DNA from: RAM1 sp050247515
Lineage (GTDB): Bacteria; Pseudomonadota; Gammaproteobacteria; Burkholderiales; Burkholderiaceae_C
NCBI GenBank assembly: GCA_050247515.1
Contig: JBFWUB010000007.1
Span: 140,567 to 204,566, forward strand
DNA: 64,000 nucleotides
Direction of reading: 5' to 3'
Under the pieces are notes generated by a model that worked only from the letters and a program-made list of their open reading frames with translations, was not told where the DNA came from and did not search any database. Position numbers and translations under genes: made by a program. Below are positions 7,577 through 14,039 of the stretch, piece after piece. The stretch's first letter is position 1. The number at the start of each line of letters is the position of its first letter.

Positions 7577-7855
7577 ATGATGAGTCCCTTGTCTGTACAG
7601 CTTGATACCCGCGCCCGGCATCTGACGTGCAGGGGTGACTTCGCCGCGCTGGAACGCGGCAGCCCGGTGCGGGTGAATGGTCAGGACGCCTGGTATGACG
7701 GCTTCACCCACTTCCCGGGCGCCCATGGCGCGATCTGGGTTTATGCACAGCGGCCGCTGCGTGACGGCTCACCTGGCGTGCTGGACGGCTGCGAGGCCAG
7801 CCCGGCCTGGCACCAGGTGGATTTCACCCGCGCCAGCGTGGAGCTGCCGCTGTAG
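7577..7855 (+). CDS. Hypothetical 92-residue protein, probable FliA-regulon member
   Basis: Unrecognised small soluble protein (RVNGQDAWYDGFTHFPGAHG in the middle, three Trp and two Cys, no signal peptide or membrane segment). It is transcribed divergently from motA and convergently to flhC, ending 16 bp from the flhC stop. A FliA-type promoter directly before ATG 7577 (or 7580, a tandem ATG) places it among class III flagellar genes, so a role in motility, motor control or c-di-GMP/CheY signalling is plausible but unproven. No PilZ motif (RxxxR with DxSxxG) is present. Confidence 0.65.
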   Translation: MMSPLSVQLDTRARHLTCRGDFAALERGSPVRVNGQDAWYDGFTHFPGAHGAIWVYAQRPLRDGSPGVLDGCEASPAWHQVDFTRASVELPL

Positions 7856-7871
7856 CGTTGGCGCCACCCTA

Positions 7872-8411
7872 TCAGTGGATCGCCCCCTCGCGCTGGCTCT
7901 TGCCCGCGCGCGCCGGCGGCGCGCACAGGCCGCAGACGAAGGGCTTGAAACCCTTGCCGTATTCATGGGTGCGCGTGACGAAGTGGCCGCTGCAGTGGGT
8001 GCATTCGGTCAGGCACAGCATGTTGCTGTCCACGAACTTCACCAGGCGCCAGGCGCGCGTGATGGACAGCATGGGCTCCACGCCCATGGCGTGCACGTCG
8101 GCGTTGTACAGGCGCCAGGCCGTGGTGATCAGGTCGATCTGGTCGATCTCGCAGGCCTTGTCCAGGTTGTTGTAGATGTTGAGGAACAGCGACGCATGGA
8201 TATTGGGCTGCCAGGACACGAACCAGTCGGTCGAATAGGGCAGCTGGCCCTTGGACGGCGACTGGCCGGTGACTTCACGGTACAGGCGCAGCAGCCGTTC
8301 ATGCGACAGGCTGGTCTCTGATTCCAGCACCGCCATGCGCGCGCCCAGGCCAATCAGCCTGACGGCGCGTTCAACGTCCTGGCTCTCGTTCAGAAGGCTC
8401 TTGCTTGCCAT
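7872..8411 (-). CDS. flhC: FlhC, flagellar master regulator subunit
   Basis: 179 residues. With FlhD it forms the FlhD4C2 activator of class II flagellar promoters. The sequence shows the FlhC helical body (VERAVRLIGLGARMAVLESE) and the C-terminal zinc site formed by CTHC and CGLC around residues 140-165. The N-terminal MASKSLLNESQDV agrees with beta-proteobacterial FlhC. It follows flhD by 44 bp on the same strand. It is the last gene of the flhDC operon; the next gene is convergent. Confidence 0.97.
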   Translation of the reverse strand: MASKSLLNESQDVERAVRLIGLGARMAVLESETSLSHERLLRLYREVTGQSPSKGQLPYSTDWFVSWQPNIHASLFLNIYNNLDKACEIDQIDLITTAWRLYNADVHAMGVEPMLSITRAWRLVKFVDSNMLCLTECTHCSGHFVTRTHEYGKGFKPFVCGLCAPPARAGKSQREGAIH

Positions 8412-8455
8412 GTCGTGGTCTCCGGTGGGCTTTGTTCGTGGTGTGCGCGTGGGGT

Positions 8456-8785
8456 TCAGTTGGCCAGGGCGTGGCGGCCAGCCATCAGCACGCTGGCGTG
8501 CAGGCGGCCCGCGGTGTGCGCGGCGCCCTGGCCGGGTTCGTGGCTGTCGGTCAGCAGGCCCCAGATCAGTTCGTCGTCAAAGCGCATGGCGCACATCAGC
8601 TGGTTGCGCGAGGCCACGCGCACCAGCTGCTGGGGCGACAGCTGGGCCACCATGTCGGCCACCGGCTCGGTCATGCCCAGGCGGAACAGGGCCTGCGGCT
8701 TGTCGCCGCGGATCATGGCCTGGGCCAGGATCAGGTAGGACAGGTTGATGTCGCGGATTTCATTGAGGAGGGTGGCGTTGTCCAT
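8456..8785 (-). CDS. flhD: FlhD, flagellar master regulator subunit
   Basis: 109 residues, the normal FlhD length. It opens with the conserved NEIRDINLSYLILAQAMIRG and continues through LSPQQLVRVASRNQLMCAMR, which carries the DNA-contacting helix-turn-helix. It starts at ATG 8785. Upstream lies a 296-bp region shared with the divergent flagellin gene, with an AT-rich stretch (8825-8885) that probably holds the flhDC promoter, followed by palindromes that could bind regulators of flagellar onset. Confidence 0.97.
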   Translation of the reverse strand: MDNATLLNEIRDINLSYLILAQAMIRGDKPQALFRLGMTEPVADMVAQLSPQQLVRVASRNQLMCAMRFDDELIWGLLTDSHEPGQGAAHTAGRLHASVLMAGRHALAN

Positions 8786-9081
8786 TTGCGTGCTTTCCGT
8801 GGGGTGGTGGATCGGGGGTCTGTTTGTTTCTCGATGTGACAGATTGTGTGAAGGGAAACAAAAAACTGAATCAGCCGATTCCTCAAGCCCAACGGCTTGA
8901 ATGCCTAGCGTGCCTTAGGGCAAATGCCTAAGGGCATCTATTGACACGAAAAACGGCGCTAAAGCCCCAGCGGGCAGCGCCGATAACTGGTTCACGGGGC
9001 ACGCCCCGAGGGCCGCGAAAGATTCGCGGTGTTCAAACCGAAGGGTTCCAGATGGGGGCCCACTCTTAAAGGAATCCGCAA
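8786..9081. promoter_or_regulatory. flhD-fliC divergent intergenic region with palindromes
   Basis: 296 bp without a gene. Going right from flhD: an AT-rich block (8825-8885, likely flhDC promoter); a perfect dyad TCAAGCC-CAAC-GGCTTGA at 8883-8900; a tandem near-repeat TGCCTTAGGGCA/TGCCTAAGGGCA at 8911-8922 and 8925-8936, which also forms an imperfect dyad; the fliC FliA promoter at 8960; then a 5'-UTR hairpin CCGCGAA-AGA-TTCGCGG at 9013-9029. The dyads are candidate operators for a regulator of flhDC. Confidence 0.55.
8960..8986 (+). promoter_or_regulatory. FliA (sigma-28) promoter for fliC1
   Basis: TAAAGCCC-N11-GCCGATAA, perfect in the -10 and in TAAAG. It gives a leader of about 90 nt before ATG 9082 containing the hairpin at 9013-9029 and an AAAGGA ribosome site. 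Confidence 0.9.
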
Positions 9082-10215
9082 ATGCCTTCCGTCATCAACA
9101 CCAACGTTGCCTCGCTCAACACGCAACGCAACCTCACGGCCTCTCAGTCTTCCCTGGCCACGTCCATCCAGCGCCTGTCCACCGGCCTGCGCGTCAACAG
9201 CGCCCGCGACGATGCCGCCGGCCTGGCCATTGCCGAGCGCATGAGCTCGCAGATCCGCGGCCTGAACGTGGCCGCGCGCAACGCCAACGACGGCGTGTCC
9301 CTGGCGCAGACCGCTGAAGGTTCGCTGGGCAAGATCGGCGACATGGTCCAGCGCATGCGTGAGCTGGCCGTGCAGTCGTCCAACGCCACCAACAACGCCA
9401 CCGACCGCGCCTCGCTGCAGTCCGAGGTGGCCCAGCTCAAGCAGGAAATCGACCGCGTGGCCACCAGCACGACGTTCAACGGCACCAAGCTGCTGGACGG
9501 CAGCTTCACCGCCGCCAAGTTCCAGGTCGGCGCCGACGCCGGTGAAGACATCACCGTGTCCAGCATCACCAATGCGCAGCTGGCAGGCATGGGCGTGGTC
9601 AACCGCGCCGCCACGCAAAGCTCCACCGCGATCACCGACCTGACGGCCACCGCCCTGGGCGACCTGACCATCAACGGCACCGACATCGGCGTGCTGGCCG
9701 CCGCCGGCACCACGCAGGAGCGCCAGGCCCAGGTGGTGGACGCGATCAACCGCATCAGCACCACCACGGGCGTGGGCGCGTTCTTTGACACGGCCAACAA
9801 CGTGATCGCGCTGACCTCGTCGGCCACCATCACGCTGACCGGCGCGGCCGGCGCCAAGGTGGGCTTCGTGGCCGCTGACTCGGCTGCCGCCGCGGCCAGC
9901 GCCAACATGGCCTCGCTGGACATCAGCTCCTACGGCGGCGCGCAGCTGGCCATCCAGCAGACCGACGCGGCCCTGAGCCAGATCAACACCGCCCGCGCCA
10001 ACCTGGGCGCCGTGCAAAGCCGCTTCGAGAACGCGATCGCCAACATCCAGATCAAGTCCGAGTCCACGTCGGCCGCCCGCTCGCGCATCATGGACACCGA
10101 CTTCGCGTCCGAGACGGCCAACCTCACGCGCTCGCAGATCCTGCAGCAGGCCGGCAACGCCATGCTGTCGCAGGCCAACCAGCTGCCCCAGCAAGTGCTG
10201 TCGCTGCTGCGCTGA
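9082..10215 (+). CDS. fliC: Flagellin 1 (filament protein)
   Basis: 377 residues. Conserved D0/D1 N-terminus: INTNVASLNTQRNLTASQSS and RLSTGLRVNSARDDAAGLAI. Conserved C-terminus: SRIMDTDFASETANLTRSQI, then LSQANQLPQQVLSLLR. The central Ala/Thr-rich part (about residues 165-280) is the surface-exposed D2/D3 region. From base 9586 to 9911 it is identical at every base to the second flagellin gene (10931-11256), although the flanking parts differ. Strong FliA promoter upstream; hairpin terminator downstream. Confidence 0.97.
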   Translation: MPSVINTNVASLNTQRNLTASQSSLATSIQRLSTGLRVNSARDDAAGLAIAERMSSQIRGLNVAARNANDGVSLAQTAEGSLGKIGDMVQRMRELAVQSSNATNNATDRASLQSEVAQLKQEIDRVATSTTFNGTKLLDGSFTAAKFQVGADAGEDITVSSITNAQLAGMGVVNRAATQSSTAITDLTATALGDLTINGTDIGVLAAAGTTQERQAQVVDAINRISTTTGVGAFFDTANNVIALTSSATITLTGAAGAKVGFVAADSAAAAASANMASLDISSYGGAQLAIQQTDAALSQINTARANLGAVQSRFENAIANIQIKSESTSAARSRIMDTDFASETANLTRSQILQQAGNAMLSQANQLPQQVLSLLR

Positions 10216-10242
10216 TCACCGCGCCGCGGGAAAAAGAGGAAA

Positions 10243-10260
10243 AGGCCGGTAACCCGGCCT
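10243..10260 (+). terminator. Hairpin between the two flagellin genes
   Basis: AGGCCGG-TAAC-CCGGCCT, a perfect 7-bp stem 28 bp after the fliC1 stop. It is followed by CTTCTCC rather than a run of T, so it is a weak intrinsic terminator or an mRNA-stabilising 3' hairpin. Confidence 0.55.
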
Positions 10261-10426
10261 CTTCTCCATGCATCGCCATCGCCGCCGCAAGGGCACATTC
10301 GGAGTAACCGGCACCGCCTTCCAGCGGTCCGGGGAGCCCCGGGTGCCTGCGGTGGCTGCGTGCGCATGGCGCGCGCCAGCGATGCGAGGCAATCCGGTTG
10401 AAAAGCCCTTTTCGATTGGACTACCC

Positions 10427-11563
10427 ATGCCTTCCATCATCAATACCAACATCGCTTCGCTGAACACGCAGCGCAACCTGTCGGCATCCCAGATGTCGCT
10501 CAACACCTCCATCCAGCGCCTGTCCACCGGCCTGCGCGTCAACAGCGCCCGCGACGATGCCGCCGGCCTGGCGATCGCCGAGCGCATGAGCGCGCAGGTT
10601 CGCGGCCTGAACGTGGCCGCCCGCAACGCCAACGACGGCGTGTCCCTGGCGCAGACCGCTGAAGGTTCGCTGGGCAAGATCGGCGACATGGTCCAGCGCA
10701 TGCGTGAGCTGGCCGTGCAGTCGTCCAACGCCACCAACAGCACCACCGACCGCAACGCGCTGCAGGCCGAAGTGGCCCAGCTCAAGCAGGAAATCGACCG
10801 CGTGGCGATGTCCTCCAATTTCAACGGCACCAAGCTGCTGGACGGCAGCTTCACCGCCGCCAAGTTCCAGGTCGGTGCCAATGCCGGCGAGGACATCACC
10901 GTGCCCAGCATCACCAACGCGCAGCTGTCGGGCATGGGCGTGGTCAACCGCGCCGCCACGCAAAGCTCCACCGCGATCACCGACCTGACGGCCACCGCCC
11001 TGGGCGACCTGACCATCAACGGCACCGACATCGGCGTGCTGGCCGCCGCCGGCACCACGCAGGAGCGCCAGGCCCAGGTGGTGGACGCGATCAACCGCAT
11101 CAGCACCACCACGGGCGTGGGCGCGTTCTTTGACACGGCCAACAACGTGATCGCGCTGACCTCGTCGGCCACCATCACGCTGACCGGCGCGGCCGGCGCC
11201 AAGGTGGGCTTCGTGGCCGCTGACTCGGCTGCCGCCGCGGCCAGCGCCAACATGGCATCGCTGGACATCAGCTCCTACGGCGGCGCGCAGCTGGCCATCC
11301 AGCAGGCCGACGCGGCCCTGAGCCAGATCAACACCGCCCGCGCCAACCTGGGCGCCGTGCAAAGCCGCTTCGAGACGGCCATTGCCAACATCCAGATCGC
11401 CTCCGAGAACTCCACGGCCGCGCGCTCGCGCATCATGGACACGGACTTCGCCGCCGAAACCGCCGCGCTCACGCGCGCCCAGATCCTGCAGCAGGCCGGC
11501 AACGCCATGCTGTCGCAGGCCAACCAGCTGCCCCAGCAGGTGCTCTCGCTGCTCAAGGGCTGA
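10427..11563 (+). CDS. Flagellin 2 (filament protein paralog)
   Basis: 378 residues with the same D0/D1 ends as flagellin 1 (MPSIINTNIASLNTQRNLSA; DFAAETAALTRAQILQQAGN). Start ATG 10427 gives the canonical N-terminus; an upstream in-frame ATG at 10268 would add 53 residues with no flagellin character. No good FliA box is visible in the 211-bp gap upstream, unlike fliC1, so it may be expressed by read-through or from a different promoter. Differences from flagellin 1 are scattered through both ends, while the central exposed domain is identical, which points to recent gene conversion. Confidence 0.96.
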   Translation: MPSIINTNIASLNTQRNLSASQMSLNTSIQRLSTGLRVNSARDDAAGLAIAERMSAQVRGLNVAARNANDGVSLAQTAEGSLGKIGDMVQRMRELAVQSSNATNSTTDRNALQAEVAQLKQEIDRVAMSSNFNGTKLLDGSFTAAKFQVGANAGEDITVPSITNAQLSGMGVVNRAATQSSTAITDLTATALGDLTINGTDIGVLAAAGTTQERQAQVVDAINRISTTTGVGAFFDTANNVIALTSSATITLTGAAGAKVGFVAADSAAAAASANMASLDISSYGGAQLAIQQADAALSQINTARANLGAVQSRFETAIANIQIASENSTAARSRIMDTDFAAETAALTRAQILQQAGNAMLSQANQLPQQVLSLLKG

Positions 11564-11585
11564 AGACATGAAGGGGTAATCCAGC

Positions 11586-13016
11586 GTGCCCAGCATCACC
11601 AGCACCGGCGTCGGCAGCGGCCTGGACGTCAACAGCATCGTCACCTCATTGATGGTGCTGGAAAAGCGGCCGCTGACCCTGCTGCAGGGAACCGCCAGCA
11701 CACTGCAGACCAAGCTGTCCGCGTTCGGCAGTCTCAAAAGCCAGATTGCGAGCCTGGGCGACATTGCCACCAAGCTGGCCGACAGCACCCACTGGAACCC
11801 GCTGACGGCCGACAGCACCGACGCGGCCACCGTCAGCGCCAGTGCCGCCAGTGGCGCCGCGCCGGGCAAGTACCGGCTGGAGGTCCAGCAACTGGCCCAA
11901 TCGCAGGCCCTGGCCAGCGGTTACTACGCGGCGTCCACCACCACCGTGGGCACCGGCACCATCACCATTGAACTGGGTACCACCAGTGGCGGGGTGTTCA
12001 CGCCCACGCCCGGCGGCACGCCCAAGAACATCACCATCGGCGCGGCCAGCCAGAGCCTGGCCGGCGTGCGCGACGCGATCAACGCCGCGGGCGCGGGCGT
12101 GACCGCCAGCATCGTCAACGGCGCCGGCGGCGCCCGCCTGGTGCTCAACGGCGGCGACGGCGCGGCCGGCTCCATGCGCGTGACCGTGGCTGACGACGAC
12201 GCCAACGCCACCGACACCGCGGGCCTGTCGGCCCTGGCCTGGGACCCGGCTGCGGCCGTGGGCGCGGGGCGCAACCTCACGCAGTCACAGGTGGCGCAGG
12301 ACGCCCAGTTCACCGTCAACGGCCTGGCGCTGACCAGCGCCACCAACACCGCCAGGGATGCCGTGCAGGGCCTGACCCTCACGCTGTCGCGCCAGACCAC
12401 CGTGCCGGTGGATGTGACGGTGGCGGTGCAGACCGTGGCCGTGCGCAAGAACGTCAACGATTTCGTCAACGCCTACAACAGCCTGAACAAGCTGCTGCAA
12501 CAGCAGACCCAGGCCGACCCCGGCGGCACCGCGCGCGGGCCGCTGCAGGCCGACTCCACCGCCACGCAGCTGCTGTCGTCGCTGCGCGGCATGCTGCAGG
12601 GCAGCGTCACCGGCCTGAGCGGCGCCAACAGCCTGAGCACCGCCGGGCTGGAGCTGCAGCGCGACGGCTCGCTGAAGGTCAACGACACGCGCCTGGCGCC
12701 GCTGCTGGCCGAGCCCGCGAAGCTGGCGCAGCTGTTTGGCCAGGCCCAGGCGGGCGCGGACACGGCCTCGCGCGGCTTTGGCGTGCGCTTCAAGGAATGG
12801 GCCGGCGCGCTGACCAGCGACGCCGGCACGCTGGCCAGCCGCACCAAGGGCATCAATGAAAGCCTCACGCGCAACCGAAAGGCCCAGGACGCGCAGGAAG
12901 ACAGGCTCACCCGCACCGAGGCGCGGCTGCGCGCGCAGTACCAGAAGCTGGACACGAACATGACGTCACTGAACGCCCAGATGGCGCAGCTCAAATCGGC
13001 GCTGGGCCTGGTGTAA
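11586..13016 (+). CDS. fliD: FliD, filament cap (hook-associated protein 2)
   Basis: 476 residues. The N-terminus SITSTGVGSGLDVNSIVTSL is the FliD signature. It is followed by a coiled region (KRPLTLLQGTASTLQTKL), a large Ala/Thr-rich middle and a C-terminal coiled coil ending RAQYQKLDTNMTSLNAQMAQ, typical of the pentameric cap leg domains. It starts with GTG 11586 after AAGGGG; the nearby ATG 11568 is out of frame and stops at once. It is 22 bp after fliC2, so probably co-transcribed. A hairpin CCGCGC-TCAAG-GCGCGG follows the stop at 13018-13034. Confidence 0.96.
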   Translation: MPSITSTGVGSGLDVNSIVTSLMVLEKRPLTLLQGTASTLQTKLSAFGSLKSQIASLGDIATKLADSTHWNPLTADSTDAATVSASAASGAAPGKYRLEVQQLAQSQALASGYYAASTTTVGTGTITIELGTTSGGVFTPTPGGTPKNITIGAASQSLAGVRDAINAAGAGVTASIVNGAGGARLVLNGGDGAAGSMRVTVADDDANATDTAGLSALAWDPAAAVGAGRNLTQSQVAQDAQFTVNGLALTSATNTARDAVQGLTLTLSRQTTVPVDVTVAVQTVAVRKNVNDFVNAYNSLNKLLQQQTQADPGGTARGPLQADSTATQLLSSLRGMLQGSVTGLSGANSLSTAGLELQRDGSLKVNDTRLAPLLAEPAKLAQLFGQAQAGADTASRGFGVRFKEWAGALTSDAGTLASRTKGINESLTRNRKAQDAQEDRLTRTEARLRAQYQKLDTNMTSLNAQMAQLKSALGLV

Positions 13017-13022
13017 CCGCGC

Positions 13023-13049
13023 TCAAGGCGCGGCGCGGCGGGCCGATAA
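13023..13049 (+). promoter_or_regulatory. FliA (sigma-28) promoter for fliS
   Basis: TCAAGGCG-N11-GCCGATAA, perfect -10 and correct spacing, 20 bp before the fliS ATG. It overlaps the hairpin after fliD, so fliST can be transcribed separately from fliD. Confidence 0.8.
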
Positions 13050-13069
13050 CTGGAATAAGGACTTTCCAG

Positions 13070-13489
13070 ATGTTTGCCACACCGCTCCAACCCATTGACC
13101 ATTACCGCAACATCGGCACAGCCACGGCCGTGTCGCAGGCAAGCCCCCACCAGCTGGTGATGCTGCTGTTTGACGGCGCGATCGCTGCCATCCTGCAGGC
13201 GCGTCATGCGCTCGCCACCGGCGATGTGCCGACCAAGGTGAGCACGCTGTCCAAGGCGATGCGGATCATCGATGAGGGCCTGAAAGCATCCCTGGAAAGC
13301 AACGGCGCCCCGGCGCTGACCGACAACCTGCGCGCGCTGTACGACCACATGGTTTCGCGCCTGTTCATCGCCAACCTGCACAACAGCGACGTGCCGCTGG
13401 CCGAAGTGGCCCGGCTGCTGGGTGACCTGCGCTCGACCTGGGCCGAGATCGATCCCGCGCCCACCGCCCACGCCGACCTGCAGGCCTGA
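13070..13489 (+). CDS. fliS: FliS, flagellin export chaperone
   Basis: 139 residues, all-helical. FliS binds the C-terminal D0 helix of flagellin to keep it unpolymerised before export. The conserved opening YRNIGTATAVSQASPHQLVM and LLFDGAIAAILQARHAL match FliS. Length is normal. The gene starts at ATG 13070 and is followed 15 bp later by a fliT-type gene; both sit behind their own FliA promoter. Confidence 0.95.
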   Translation: MFATPLQPIDHYRNIGTATAVSQASPHQLVMLLFDGAIAAILQARHALATGDVPTKVSTLSKAMRIIDEGLKASLESNGAPALTDNLRALYDHMVSRLFIANLHNSDVPLAEVARLLGDLRSTWAEIDPAPTAHADLQA

Positions 13490-13504
13490 CACGGAGCCAC
13501 CGCC

Positions 13505-13861
13505 ATGACGACCGATATCTCATCCAACCACGCCGCCGAACGGGCCGGTGACGACAGCGACAACCTGCTGAGCTACTACGCCGCGCTGGAATGCGCGAGC
13601 GCCGAAATGCTGGAGGCCGCCCGCAACGGCGATTGGGACAGCGTGTGCCGCCTGGAGGGCGCCTGCGCCGTGGTGGTGGCCCGGCTGCGCCAGATCGCGC
13701 AGCAAAGGCCGCTGCGCGAGCGCGACCAGGGCGCGCGCCTGCGCATCCTGCGCGCCATCCTGGCCAACGACGCCGAAATCAGGCGCATCTGCGAGCCGCT
13801 GCCGGCCCTGCTGGACCCGCGGTCGTTTGTGGTGGGTGAGGTGAGCACGACGGTGCATTGA
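13505..13861 (+). CDS. fliT: FliT-like flagellar chaperone
   Basis: 118 residues with little primary conservation but the expected FliT pattern: short helices with YYAALECASAEMLEAARNGDW, DSVCRLEGACAVVVARLR and ILANDAEIRRICEPL. FliT proteins are chaperones for FliD and, in some bacteria, brakes on FlhDC. Assignment rests on size, helical pattern and position directly after fliS. It is the last recognisable flagellar gene before the block of four unknown paralogs. Confidence 0.8.
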   Translation: MTTDISSNHAAERAGDDSDNLLSYYAALECASAEMLEAARNGDWDSVCRLEGACAVVVARLRQIAQQRPLRERDQGARLRILRAILANDAEIRRICEPLPALLDPRSFVVGEVSTTVH

Positions 13862-13936
13862 CGGCGACCCTGGCTTCAGCCGGTCCGGCAAGCCATACGG
13901 ACGGCTGGCCCCGGGAACGCGCCAGACGAAAGCAGG

Positions 13937-14039
13937 TTGTGGTGGTCAGGTACGCGCCATAGCATGTGTCGAAAGCGCATGGGGCGAAGTGTGACGACAG
14001 CCGTTGCAACACCATGGGCGGAAAAGGCAAGGCTGCCAC
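13937..14039 (+). promoter_or_regulatory. Promoter and conserved leader of paralog A
   Basis: TTGTGG (13937-13942), 17-bp spacer, TAGCAT (13960-13965) is a good sigma-70 promoter. The following CATGGGGCGAAGTGTG (from 13978) and CGAC recur before paralog C at 17247. In both genes the ATG of that block lies exactly 61 bp before the translation start, so this is a shared 5' region and not chance. The rest of the fliT-paralog gap (13862-13936) shows nothing further. Confidence 0.65.

Noticed and set aside
10245..10252. GCCGGTAA as a FliA promoter for the second flagellin
   Set aside because: It is part of the terminator-like hairpin and the expected -35 is GCGGGAAA, a poor match.
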